From Galbibacter kalidii (GTDB lineage: Bacteria; Bacteroidota; Bacteroidia; Flavobacteriales; Flavobacteriaceae), in contig NZ_JAPFGA010000011.1 of assembly GCF_026241135.1 (NCBI RefSeq), positions 36,500 through 100,499 of the forward strand: a DNA stretch of 64,000 nt, in the 5' to 3' direction. A program made the translations under genes and the position numbers. Under the pieces are notes generated by a model. That model worked only from the letters and a program-made list of their open reading frames with translations. It had not been told where the DNA came from and made no database searches. This document shows, piece by piece, positions 24,651-33,949 of this stretch; the stretch's first letter is position 1; every line of letters begins with the position of its first letter.

Positions 24651-25997
24651 TTAATACGCTTTTTCTTCTCCTTTAAACACATTCATTATTGTTTGTACTA
24701 TTATTTTTACATCTAGCATCATAGACCAATTTTCCACATAAAAAATATCATACCTTATCCTATTTTGCATATCTGAATCTTTTTCTATCTCTCCTCTATA
24801 TCCATTTACTTGAGCAAGACCCGTGATCCCAGGTTTAATAGTATAACGAACCATAAATTTATCAATTTTACCCCTGTAACCTGTTGTATGACTCATTAAT
24901 AAAGGACGAGGTCCGACAACAGACATATTTCCAAGTAAAACATTATAGAATTGTGGTAGTTCATCTATACTTGTTTTCCGTATAAATCTTCCAACTTTTG
25001 TCACCCTCATATCTCCCTTAGTTGCTTGCTCTTTATCTGAATCCTTATTCATTCCCATTGACCTAAATTTATAGCAGGCAAACAAATCATAATCATTCCC
25101 ATATCTCATTTGCTTAAAAAATATAGGCCCTTTTGATTCTAATTTTATCAAAATCGCCATTAAAGGAGTAAGCCATGACAGTAATCCAATAATTACAATT
25201 AAAGAAAAGAAAATATCAAAAATTCTTTTTGAAAAATGATTTACTATACTTTTTAATGGGATATCCCTTATATATAGTACAGGAACGTAATCATAATATT
25301 CAAACTTTAACTTTTTTTCAAAAATATGTTTGTTATCAGGAATAAACTTAAGTGTTCGTAAATTATTATCAGCGAAGTTAATTAACTTAGTTATTTGTTC
25401 ATCAGACAACTCTGATACTGAGCAATATATTTCTTTAATATTATTTTTAATAATATAATCAAAACAATCTTCCTCTTGAGAAAAAAAGCTTTTAATATTA
25501 AATTGTTTTAAAACCCTATATCCATAATCAATTCGCTGATTAAAAATTTTAATTAGCTGATCTGTTTTTTTGTTTTTCCCTATAATTATAACATTAACAG
25601 CATTTCTGCTTTTATATGCTTTTATAAAATAAAAGGTTAGTATTTTTGTTATAGAAATACACAGAAACAACGTTAAATAAAATTCTCCAAAACCTAATCT
25701 GGCAACATTTGGTTCTTTAAAAAAACCTATAAACGCATAAAGAGCAACAAAAAACAAGATGAATTGATCAAGGGTTGCTCTAGCTAGCTGAAGTAAATTA
25801 GAGTAACATTTAGATGAGTAAAAATCATTCTTGACCGACAAAACAATCCACATCACAGATATATATATACTAAACAGAATAGGGGTTAATAGCTTAAAAT
25901 TAAAGTAATAAGCTAATAGGTTTATTATCAACAAATCAATGATTGCAAGTGATGGTAATAAGTATTCTATATCATTTTTGTACTTTGAAAAAATCAT
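24651..25997 (-). CDS. Initiating polyprenyl-phosphate sugar-phosphate transferase
   Basis: A 448-residue WcaJ/WbaP-type transferase that starts repeat-unit assembly by moving a sugar-phosphate onto undecaprenyl phosphate. It has four N-terminal membrane helices (to about residue 120), a soluble NAD-like fold (VIIGKNKKTDQLIKIF) and a fifth hydrophobic segment near KRIFDIFFSLIVIIG. The catalytic C-terminal domain is marked by KFRSM, GRFIRKTSIDELPQFYNV and MSVVGPRPL. The sugar cannot be told; glucose-1-phosphate or an N-acetylhexosamine-phosphate is usual. Divergent to the flippase gene across a 326-base gap. Confidence 0.9.
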   Translation of the reverse strand: MIFSKYKNDIEYLLPSLAIIDLLIINLLAYYFNFKLLTPILFSIYISVMWIVLSVKNDFYSSKCYSNLLQLARATLDQFILFFVALYAFIGFFKEPNVARLGFGEFYLTLFLCISITKILTFYFIKAYKSRNAVNVIIIGKNKKTDQLIKIFNQRIDYGYRVLKQFNIKSFFSQEEDCFDYIIKNNIKEIYCSVSELSDEQITKLINFADNNLRTLKFIPDNKHIFEKKLKFEYYDYVPVLYIRDIPLKSIVNHFSKRIFDIFFSLIVIIGLLSWLTPLMAILIKLESKGPIFFKQMRYGNDYDLFACYKFRSMGMNKDSDKEQATKGDMRVTKVGRFIRKTSIDELPQFYNVLLGNMSVVGPRPLLMSHTTGYRGKIDKFMVRYTIKPGITGLAQVNGYRGEIEKDSDMQNRIRYDIFYVENWSMMLDVKIIVQTIMNVFKGEEKAY

Positions 25998-26323
25998 GTG
26001 TATTACTTAATGTATATATTTAGTATGTAACTCTTCTAATTTTATTTATTATGCAGGTTGAACTCTGCTTCAAACTTTATTAATGTTTTTTTTTAATTTC
26101 TTCTTCACAACCTAGTAGAGAGGAACACTACATATATAAATTTTATCTCAATCTTTCGTGTAGTAGTTTTAATAACTGGTTTCTTCCTTTGTATCCTGAC
26201 CCCCAAATATAATTGTAACTTTCACGACAAAAACATTAATCGCACAAAAATAATTTTATTTTTGTACATCCATAGAATAATCTGCCATTTATTATTTTTC
26301 CACACCAAGGAACAACTAACTAT
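25998..26323. promoter_or_regulatory. Divergent promoter region of the polysaccharide locus
   Basis: A 326-base, very AT-rich gap between the initiating transferase (minus) and the flippase (plus). TATTTTTG at 26257-26264 matches the TAnnTTTG -7 element 60 bases upstream of the flippase ATG, but I see no well-spaced TTG. No other feature was found. Confidence 0.3.
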
Positions 26324-27574
26324 ATGACAAAAAAGCTAAAATCTCTAATAATAAATTTCAGCAGTTATACAATAATAAATCTGTTCAATTCACTGACACC
26401 GTTTATTATTCTTCCTTTATTGACTAAAAATTTATCTAAAAGCGATATCGGAATAATTGATTTGTTTACAACATCTTCTCTGTTTTTAACCCCTGTAATT
26501 GGGTTATGCATGATTCAATCAATCAGCAAGCTTTATTTTACAGTATCAAATAAATCAAAATATTTATCTACTCTAGCTACATGCCTCCTAATAATAGGGG
26601 GAATAACCTGTATAGGAACTATTTTAATTTTATATTCAACCAACCTAATTCATTACCCTCCTGATAAAAAGTTATTAATTCTTTTGATTGTCATATATGT
26701 ATTTGAAACCCTCATAATTGAGGGATATTTGATTTTAAAACGTAATGAAGAACAAATAAAACAATTTGCTTGGTTAAGACTTAGCAAAGCTGTCCTAGAT
26801 ATAATTTTAACTTTTACCCTTTTATATTATTACGACAATTATAACGCCAGGATTTTTTCATTAATACTTTCCTCTTCAATTACTGTTTTTATAATCTTAT
26901 ATCACATAATCAAAGCTCCTTATTTTAAGCTGCTTATTGACAAGGCTCTTATTCAAAAAATACTCATATATTCTTCCCCTTTAATATTACATACTTTCTT
27001 TAATAATATCCTTAATTATAGTGATCGGTACTTTATTAATGAGTTTTTAGGCACTTCTGAGTTAGGTAAGTATTCAGTAATATACCAAATGTGCATGATT
27101 ATGAGCTTATTTATTAATTCATTTAGCATGGCATGGACCCCTTATTTTATGAAAAATATGGCAATTAACGAAACCACCTTTATGACAACTTTCTTTAGAA
27201 CATACAAATACTACAGCTTACTATTATTGATTGGAGCTATTTTAATGTTCTTCATTATGCCTTTGGTTTATGAATTTTATATAGGAAAAGAATACTTAGT
27301 TGATAAATCAATATATTTCTCATTATTATTAGGGTATTTTTTTCAAGGTTTATACCGATTTAAAATAAACATACTTTTTTTCAAAGAATGTACATTCACC
27401 ATAGCTAAATTATCCTTTATTAGCGCATCAGTTAATTTACTTTTAAATTTTTTCCTTGTAGATAAGTGGGGATTATTTGGAGCTGCCTTTGCAACATTAA
27501 TATCCTATTTTATCTTATTTTTGTCCTTAGAGTTCATTCTGTTACTCATGAAAAAAAGAAGCAACCACCTATAA
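26324..27574 (+). CDS. wzx: Wzx-type oligosaccharide flippase
   Basis: A 416-residue integral membrane protein with about twelve hydrophobic helices, beginning NLFNSLTPFIILPLLTKNLS, the start typical of polysaccharide-transporter (RfbX/MATE-like) flippases. SDRYFINEFLGTSELGKYSV near residue 230 is the mid-protein signature. It should turn lipid-linked repeat units to the periplasmic face. It opens the plus-strand group flippase, polymerase-like, ligase-like, GT2, all with tight or overlapping spacing. Confidence 0.85.
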   Translation: MTKKLKSLIINFSSYTIINLFNSLTPFIILPLLTKNLSKSDIGIIDLFTTSSLFLTPVIGLCMIQSISKLYFTVSNKSKYLSTLATCLLIIGGITCIGTILILYSTNLIHYPPDKKLLILLIVIYVFETLIIEGYLILKRNEEQIKQFAWLRLSKAVLDIILTFTLLYYYDNYNARIFSLILSSSITVFIILYHIIKAPYFKLLIDKALIQKILIYSSPLILHTFFNNILNYSDRYFINEFLGTSELGKYSVIYQMCMIMSLFINSFSMAWTPYFMKNMAINETTFMTTFFRTYKYYSLLLLIGAILMFFIMPLVYEFYIGKEYLVDKSIYFSLLLGYFFQGLYRFKINILFFKECTFTIAKLSFISASVNLLLNFFLVDKWGLFGAAFATLISYFILFLSLEFILLLMKKRSNHL

Positions 27575-27603
27575 ATAACAACTATAACGACTAGAATTTT
27601 AAA

Positions 27604-28785
27604 ATGATATATATACTAATTATAATATACATTCTGAATATCTTTTATTTGAAGAAAAAGAGACTCTTTACTAGTTCTTTTATTATTCACTTTTTCTTTT
27701 TAACTATCGTTTTTATAGGACCGTGTATTTATTATGAATTAGGATTTACAGTTTACTCCAATAGCTTTGATTGGGTTGATGTTATCACATTTGAAAAATA
27801 CAGCATCTTTGTTTTTTCCTGTACATTAATTTACTCTTATTTTCTTAGTCATACTAAAAAAACCATTTTAAATTCATTATTCAGTAACTATTCTCAAAAA
27901 AACAAGTCTCTATTATTTTTATATTTTATATTTTGGTATTCTATAGTTGCCTTATATCTTTTAATTTATTTTAAAGAACTACCTGTCATAAAATTTATAT
28001 TCACCGGTATTCTTCCCGAAAGATTAGACAAATCTGAATCGGTAAAATTCTTTTACACTCTATCTTCAATCTTCATGGTTTTCATACCATCCGGCTACTT
28101 TTACTTTATTACCCTGCTCAAAGGTAATTTAACAAAATTCTTATTATTGCTATTCGTTATATTTATATTAACATCTGGAGGGCATAAAGGTTTAACCGCT
28201 TTTTTTATCATATTTGCTCTAATGTTTTCTGGCTACAAATTTAATTTGAAATACATTCTTATCTTAGGAATTTCAGTAATTGGCTTATTGTCTATTTATA
28301 CAGTTACTAAGGGGAAAAAAATCAATAAAGAAACTCTGGTCTATTTATTAGAGTCCCCACCTAGACGTTTTTTTGTAACTCAAGGATCTGCATTTATTAC
28401 AAGAATATCAATGGATCGCAAAAACCTATATAAAGGAAATGTCCATGAATACCAAGTAATTAAAAATGAAACCTATAAAGAAATTTACCCCCATTATAAG
28501 ACATACGGGGCAGCGCCAACAATTTTCATGGGAGATATGCATGTTCGGTATGGTCCAGTTATAACTGGAATAAGTTATATAATTTTTTTATTATTTTGCT
28601 TTCCAATAATAAAAGGGCTTGACAATATGCCACAAAGAAAATTACATCTATGGTGGAATTTATTTATATTCTTTTTTCTTTTGGGCATGACAGAAATTTC
28701 CATGTTTAGTTCACTAAGATTAATATTAACCATCTTTAATTTATTTGCTATTTTAATACTTCCAAAATTAAAACTTAATGCGTAG
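27604..28785 (+). CDS. Putative O-antigen/capsule polymerase (Wzy-like)
   Basis: A 393-residue protein with about ten membrane helices and one larger periplasmic loop near residues 240-310 (HEYQVIKNETYKEIYPHYKT). Sequence alone is not diagnostic, as usual for Wzy. The assignment rests on topology and on position directly after the flippase. LLEYSPPRRF-like loops (here LLESPPRRFFVTQG) occur in oligosaccharide repeat-unit polymerases. Its 3' end overlaps the next gene by eight bases. The neighbouring gene is also polymerase/ligase-like, so which of them joins repeat units is uncertain. Confidence 0.6.
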   Translation: MIYILIIIYILNIFYLKKKRLFTSSFIIHFFFLTIVFIGPCIYYELGFTVYSNSFDWVDVITFEKYSIFVFSCTLIYSYFLSHTKKTILNSLFSNYSQKNKSLLFLYFIFWYSIVALYLLIYFKELPVIKFIFTGILPERLDKSESVKFFYTLSSIFMVFIPSGYFYFITLLKGNLTKFLLLLFVIFILTSGGHKGLTAFFIIFALMFSGYKFNLKYILILGISVIGLLSIYTVTKGKKINKETLVYLLESPPRRFFVTQGSAFITRISMDRKNLYKGNVHEYQVIKNETYKEIYPHYKTYGAAPTIFMGDMHVRYGPVITGISYIIFLLFCFPIIKGLDNMPQRKLHLWWNLFIFFFLLGMTEISMFSSLRLILTIFNLFAILILPKLKLNA

Positions 28786-30040
28786 TAAATCCATACTGTT
28801 AAAAATACCCTATACAATAATTTGTGTTCTATTATTTGTTACGCTTTTCACAAAAGAAAGCATAAACACATTGTTTTTTATTCTTTTTTCATTATCTGCT
28901 GGAATCGATCTCATTTTAATGAAAAATAAATTAGGCATAAAAAGGTTTCGTTTTTCAATTATTTTTATGTTTAGCTATTTTAGTGTAGCATCTATTGGTT
29001 ATTTAATTAATGACAATTCAGATGAAAAATACTTAATCAGACTAATTCCTTTCCTAACAGCTCCTTTATTAATTTTATACTTTAAGCATCATAATAAGGA
29101 TTTATCAAAAATTATATTCGCTTTTGTAATTTCAAACTTACTATTTCTGTTGTTTCTAGATATTTGGGCTATTTATGACATGATTAGAAATCAATCATTC
29201 TATATAACCGAAAATGGCCGGATGTATTATCGCTTCATGTATACTCGATATACTAATCCCGATTTTTTTAATCATATTTATCTAAGTATATATAGTCTTC
29301 TTTCTTGTATATTGGTATTACAATATAAACTATTCTCAAAAAAATTAAGATGGTTAATCATAATCTATATCCTAATTCATTTATTCATCCTCGGATCAAG
29401 AGCATGTATTATATCAATAATTATTGCGGTATTAATCTATTTAATCTTTTCTTCTTTTGTAAATAAAAAACACTTCAAGTATTTACTCATTTTTTTAACT
29501 TCATTAACCTTATTAGCGTCACTTACATATATTTTCAAGAACACTCTTCTATTCAATAGATACTCTCAAGTATTTGAATGGTACAACAAGAAAGACATAA
29601 TACTTGAAAAAAATTGGTCCATAAACAATAGATTAAAAATTTACATTCTTGGTACTTCAAGTATACAAAATCCTAATTATATAGGAATTAATGGGACAGG
29701 AATAGCTGAGCACAAAATTAAAGAGGAATACGAATTAAATTATAAAACTAACTTTCCTTTTATAACAGACACCTATCACACACACAATCAATTTATAAAT
29801 AATTACTTAGATTGGGGTATAACGGGAGTATTTCTATTATGTGCATTGTTGTTTTTGATTTTAAAAAAGACATTTAAACAAAAACAACTCTGGGTTTCTT
29901 ATTTTTGGCTATGTTTTGCCATATTATTAATGATGGAAAATATGCTCATACGACAAAGAGGGATTATGCTTTTTATTCTCTTTTATGCTTTATTTATATC
30001 GACAAACACTTCATCTACAAAACAAATAGAAAATGAATAA
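28778..30040 (+). CDS. O-antigen ligase/polymerase-family membrane protein
   Basis: A 420-residue protein with about eleven helices of the Wzy_C/WaaL family. The large periplasmic loop ends with DTYHTHNQFINNYLDWGITG, holding the conserved His-Asn-Gln of this family near residue 330; the Arg in LGSRACIISII is the second conserved site. It could polymerise repeat units or ligate the finished chain. It overlaps the genes on both sides, indicating translational coupling within the plus-strand group. Another member is encoded at 54296-55576. Confidence 0.75.
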   Translation: MRSKSILLKIPYTIICVLLFVTLFTKESINTLFFILFSLSAGIDLILMKNKLGIKRFRFSIIFMFSYFSVASIGYLINDNSDEKYLIRLIPFLTAPLLILYFKHHNKDLSKIIFAFVISNLLFLLFLDIWAIYDMIRNQSFYITENGRMYYRFMYTRYTNPDFFNHIYLSIYSLLSCILVLQYKLFSKKLRWLIIIYILIHLFILGSRACIISIIIAVLIYLIFSSFVNKKHFKYLLIFLTSLTLLASLTYIFKNTLLFNRYSQVFEWYNKKDIILEKNWSINNRLKIYILGTSSIQNPNYIGINGTGIAEHKIKEEYELNYKTNFPFITDTYHTHNQFINNYLDWGITGVFLLCALLFLILKKTFKQKQLWVSYFWLCFAILLMMENMLIRQRGIMLFILFYALFISTNTSSTKQIENE

Positions 30041-30791
30041 TAATCCTCTGGTTTCAATTGTTGTCCCAAATTATAATGGTAAAAAATATCTAAAACAATG
30101 TATTGATTCTGTAATAAACCAATCATACAATAATTGGGAATTAATTATCTGTGACGATAATTCAACTGATGACAGCAAAGAAATCATTCACTCATATCAA
30201 GATAAGAGAATTGTTCCTCCTATAATGTTGAAACAAAATCAAGGGGCTGCAGTCACGAGAAATATGGCTATCGAAAGGGCTAAAGGTTCTTTCATTGCCT
30301 TTTTAGATAATGATGATTATTGGTCTCCTACTAAACTTGAAGAACAACTGAAATTTATGATTGAAAACAAGTACTTATTTACTTATACCAATTATATCCA
30401 ATTTTCAGAACACAAAAAAAGATATGTGAAATGTGTAAATAGAGTGACAAAAAGTAAGTTATTGAAAAATAACTACATTTTAACCTCAACTGTCATGTAT
30501 AATGCCCAAAAGCTAGGCAAAATTTATATGGCAAATATTAGAAAACGACAAGACTGGAGCTTATTCATTAATATCATCGAAAAATCAAAATATGCCTACA
30601 ACCTAAATAAGGATCTAACATATTACAGAAAACATAAAGACTCAATTTCTGCAAAGAAATTGGGCCTAATAAAATATAATTTTAACTTTTATCATAACGT
30701 ATTAGGTTATAATAAGATTATAAGCTATTTACTAATGCTCCGCTATATCACCTACTATCTGTTGAAAAAATCCAAAGAAAAGTTCTTTTGA
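30033..30791 (+). CDS. Family 2 glycosyltransferase
   Basis: A 252-residue GT-A fold enzyme. VSIVVPNYNGKKYLKQCIDS at the start and the nucleotide-binding IICDDNSTDDSKEII, then FLDNDDYW (the DxD-type metal site) near residue 90, are diagnostic of GT2. QDWSLFINI near 170 holds the usual general-base region. It would transfer one sugar to the growing lipid-linked unit at the inner membrane. It overlaps the ligase-like gene by eight bases. Its last 60 bases overlap the 3' end of the convergent gene on the other strand. Confidence 0.85.
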   Translation: MNNNPLVSIVVPNYNGKKYLKQCIDSVINQSYNNWELIICDDNSTDDSKEIIHSYQDKRIVPPIMLKQNQGAAVTRNMAIERAKGSFIAFLDNDDYWSPTKLEEQLKFMIENKYLFTYTNYIQFSEHKKRYVKCVNRVTKSKLLKNNYILTSTVMYNAQKLGKIYMANIRKRQDWSLFINIIEKSKYAYNLNKDLTYYRKHKDSISAKKLGLIKYNFNFYHNVLGYNKIISYLLMLRYITYYLLKKSKEKFF

Positions 30792-32120
30792 TATCATAGG
30801 AGCCATTATTTCTTTGATTGATAAACTAACTTTTTCTCTATGATACTGTCTGCTTTTCAAATTGGAAATAATCGATTCTAAATCATTTTCATTCTTGGCA
30901 TAAAAGTTATACTCATTCTCATGGATTAATTCTTTTAGATGCTGTGTATAAAGTCCTTCAATATCTATAGAGATGTTTGGAGTTCCTAAAGCTATACTTT
31001 CTAATGCGCAGGTTGAATATATTGTTATATGAAAATCACTATATTTTAAAAGTTGATATGTATTAATATCATTTCTCCTTACAAAATTTCCTTTTTCAGG
31101 AAAAGGTATTTTATTCTTTTTATTTCTAGGTTTGAAAATAAAATAAATCTCTGGGAATTTTTCAGTTATCTTATCCATGACTCTTAGCAAATGTCTGTCT
31201 GTACTTTCTAATTGACCCGTTACACAAATAACCTTATCAAATCTCTCATAAATTTTTAAAAAATCATCAGGTTTTTCTAATTTAGCATTAACCTCATGGA
31301 GGAAAGAATATCCATAGTTTAACGTCTTTTTTTTATCCACTAAGTTTCCATCACTTACTATTTTATTAAAGTAGTTTCCAAAACCAAAAAAATAATCCGG
31401 AAGAAAAAAATTTCCATAATTTTTATTGAAGTAATAAGCTCTATGTTCCTTTGTTACTATACCATGTTGTAATTCTATAACCGGTATATTACTTTCTTTA
31501 CATGCTTTAATTAATCCAAAATTAGAATAATAACAAACCACAAAAACTTTTTTTGGTTTTTTAATTTTAAAAAGTAATTTATAAAATATACTTCCAGCAT
31601 GATGTCTGTGATAAATCTTTCTTATTTTATCTAGATTAGTATTTAGATGTTCTTCTAAATCACTTAATCTTGATATTTTAGGACGTTTTGTTAATTTTAT
31701 TATTACAAACTGGATTAGATAAATCCAAGACATTCCTATAAGGAACTCTCCCTTTTGTAATTTCCATTTCTTTGTTTTCCCTTTCGGGACAGGATTCTCA
31801 AATAAAATATATTCACCAAAATAGTTCAAAAGACTAGAAGTAATACGATCAAAATGCAAGTTATTTATCTCATATCTGCGCTCTGAATTTGTAAAAACCC
31901 AAATATCAGATTTATAAATATTAAAGAATGAAAAAATATCTGAAAAGATGTTTCTCAACAATATTTTGATATTATAACCAGATACCTCTTTTAATATTTC
32001 ACTGTTCTGTGTATTTAAAGTAATTAAATAACTTTTTATTACTGGCCAAACACATATCCCTTTATGTTCAAGCTGTAAAACATTGTAATTCTTCTCTATT
32101 TGGTTTAATGAATTAAGCAA
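30732..32120 (-). CDS. GT-B-like transferase, possible nonulosonate glycosyltransferase
   Basis: A 462-residue soluble protein. VIELQHGIVTKEHRAYYF near residue 217 and ESIALGTPNISIDIEGLY near 380 are the kind of motifs found in GT-B enzymes of the capsule/sialyltransferase/CDP-glycerol transferase type (His in QHG, nucleotide-binding loop near the end). It is the last gene of the nonulosonate operon, which suggests it attaches the sugar made there, but that link is inference. Its end overlaps the GT2 gene by 60 bases in convergent orientation. Confidence 0.55.
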   Translation of the reverse strand: MLNSLNQIEKNYNVLQLEHKGICVWPVIKSYLITLNTQNSEILKEVSGYNIKILLRNIFSDIFSFFNIYKSDIWVFTNSERRYEINNLHFDRITSSLLNYFGEYILFENPVPKGKTKKWKLQKGEFLIGMSWIYLIQFVIIKLTKRPKISRLSDLEEHLNTNLDKIRKIYHRHHAGSIFYKLLFKIKKPKKVFVVCYYSNFGLIKACKESNIPVIELQHGIVTKEHRAYYFNKNYGNFFLPDYFFGFGNYFNKIVSDGNLVDKKKTLNYGYSFLHEVNAKLEKPDDFLKIYERFDKVICVTGQLESTDRHLLRVMDKITEKFPEIYFIFKPRNKKNKIPFPEKGNFVRRNDINTYQLLKYSDFHITIYSTCALESIALGTPNISIDIEGLYTQHLKELIHENEYNFYAKNENDLESIISNLKSRQYHREKVSLSIKEIMAPMISKELFFGFFQQIVGDIAEH

Positions 32121-32212
32121 AATTAAATTTTTTAATATAATTTAGTAATACATATCTTTAACTTGCTGTCTCAGTTATCATAATTATACATGATTAACAC
32201 CTAATTAAATTT

Positions 32213-32902
32213 CTATAGGTTTCTTTTGACAGACAAACAGCTCTCTGCTATCAACCAATCAAATTTACTGTCTATATCTACAGAACTTGCTTCATCCATT
32301 ATATATTTTTTTGTCCTTTTAAAAACTAAAGAGTCTGTATCCTTAAACGATTTAACGCTTATAACGTAGATAGCCCCATTATATTCCCATACTTTTGGAG
32401 AATCCTGTCTTCTAGTAAAATCTCCTTCTTTTGATTTTATAAGAAAACCTTCTTTATCTTCCTCAAACAAAACATAATATGGGTTTGATTTTGTTTCTTT
32501 AACTGAAACCACCATGTCAGTAGAGTCATCAAATAATCTTAATGCCTCTCTAATATGTGTAGATTTTCTAAATGGTGATGTTGGCTGTAATAAAACTATA
32601 ATTTCCGGATAGTAACCTTGATTTTCACAAAAAGTTAAAGCATGTTTAAGAACATCGTAAGTACTTACTGTATCAGTAGCTAATTCAGAAGGACGAATAA
32701 ATGGTACTTTTAGACCTGTTTTTTCTGCACATGACTTAATATTATCATCGTCAGTACTTACTATTATATTTTCATCATCAAAAACCTTACGAGCAGCTTC
32801 AATAGTATAATGAATTAGGGGCTTTCCATTAAGTAACTTTATGTTTTTTCCCGGCAATCCTTTTGAACCACCTCTGGCTGGTATTACTACTAATGGCTTC
32901 AT
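32213..32902 (-). CDS. legF: CMP-nonulosonate synthetase (LegF/NeuA-like)
   Basis: A 229-residue cytidylyltransferase. IPARGGSKGLPGKNIKLLNG at the N-terminus is the CTP-binding signature, LLQPTSPFRKSTHI near 105 the second motif. It activates a nine-carbon acidic sugar as its CMP derivative in the cytoplasm. Its stop lies at the end of the cluster's biosynthetic part, and it starts on the base following the ptmE-like gene. From the company of legB and legC I favour legionaminic acid over sialic acid as the substrate. Confidence 0.85.
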   Translation of the reverse strand: MKPLVVIPARGGSKGLPGKNIKLLNGKPLIHYTIEAARKVFDDENIIVSTDDDNIKSCAEKTGLKVPFIRPSELATDTVSTYDVLKHALTFCENQGYYPEIIVLLQPTSPFRKSTHIREALRLFDDSTDMVVSVKETKSNPYYVLFEEDKEGFLIKSKEGDFTRRQDSPKVWEYNGAIYVISVKSFKDTDSLVFKRTKKYIMDEASSVDIDSKFDWLIAESCLSVKRNL

Positions 32903-33949
32903 TTAAAATTTTATTTTAAATATATCCCTTTGTGCCTTTTCAAAATCTTCATGTTTTCCAATATCCAACCAATAACCTGCTAAAGGATAAGAAATCACTT
33001 TATAATTTTCTTTAATAAGCTTTTCCATTAGGTCAGTTGCGTTATAAAAGGAATCTTTAGGCAACAAATTTAAAATGGACTTCTTCATTAAGTAAATACC
33101 TCCATTTGAATAATAAGTATATGTAGGTTTTTCTTTAAAATTCATGATATGCCCATTACTGGTTTCAAGAACTGCATAAGGTATATTCACATTATAGGGT
33201 ATGGTCACCACAGAGAAATCCGCATCTTGATCAACAAAATCCAAAAAGAAATCTTCATAATCTAAATTAGTAAGCAAGTCAGAATTGGTAACCAGAACAT
33301 ATTCATGTGCAAAATCTTTTATTTTAGACACTGCTCCTATTGTTCCCAAGGGTTCATCCTCCCATACATAGTGAATCTTTGAATTCCGGTCCTTTCCATT
33401 CCCAAAATAACTTTCAATCTGTTCTCCCAGATATTTAACCGAAATCCAGAAATCGTCTATCCCGTATTTTGCCAGCCTATTCAGATTATGCTCCATAATT
33501 GGTTTATCTCCAACTTTTAATAACGGTTTGGGAGTTGAATCTGTAAGCGGCCTTAATCTTTGCCCCTTACCACCGGCCATTACTACAGCATCAATAGGTA
33601 AATATGAACGTACCTCTCTAAAGTTAATCACATTTACAATTATATTGTTTTTATCAACCACCGGAAGAATTTTGAAATTCCCCTCCCTATATTCAATGAT
33701 TTTTTGAATATCTACCTCTCCTTTTCTAATAAAACGAGGATGATCTTGAATAATCGATTCAACTTTATCATTTATTGAGGCTCCTTTTATCAACCCCCTA
33801 CGTACATCCCCATCTGTTAAAGAACCTATAAGCTTATCCTCATCATCTACTACAAACAATATGGCATCTTTAGCCAACAGATCAAGCTTTACCAATGCTT
33901 CTTTAATTAGATTGCCTTTTATTAACAAATGATCTTTATAGTTTCTCAT
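32903..33949 (-). CDS. ptmE: CBS-domain sugar-phosphate nucleotidyltransferase (PtmE-like)
   Basis: A 348-residue fusion. Two CBS domains lie in the first 115 residues (LFVVDDEDKLIGSLTDGDVR; KILPVVDKNN). A nucleotidyltransferase follows, beginning VVMAGGKGQRLRPLTDSTPK with the NTP-binding loop, and VTNSDLLTNLDYED holds the metal-binding Asp. In Campylobacter, PtmE of this layout makes GDP-glucosamine for the legionaminic acid route. Its presence next to legB and legC suggests a GDP-linked pathway here. It overlaps the neuC-like gene by 14 bases. Confidence 0.8.
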   Translation of the reverse strand: MRNYKDHLLIKGNLIKEALVKLDLLAKDAILFVVDDEDKLIGSLTDGDVRRGLIKGASINDKVESIIQDHPRFIRKGEVDIQKIIEYREGNFKILPVVDKNNIIVNVINFREVRSYLPIDAVVMAGGKGQRLRPLTDSTPKPLLKVGDKPIMEHNLNRLAKYGIDDFWISVKYLGEQIESYFGNGKDRNSKIHYVWEDEPLGTIGAVSKIKDFAHEYVLVTNSDLLTNLDYEDFFLDFVDQDADFSVVTIPYNVNIPYAVLETSNGHIMNFKEKPTYTYYSNGGIYLMKKSILNLLPKDSFYNATDLMEKLIKENYKVISYPLAGYWLDIGKHEDFEKAQRDIFKIKF

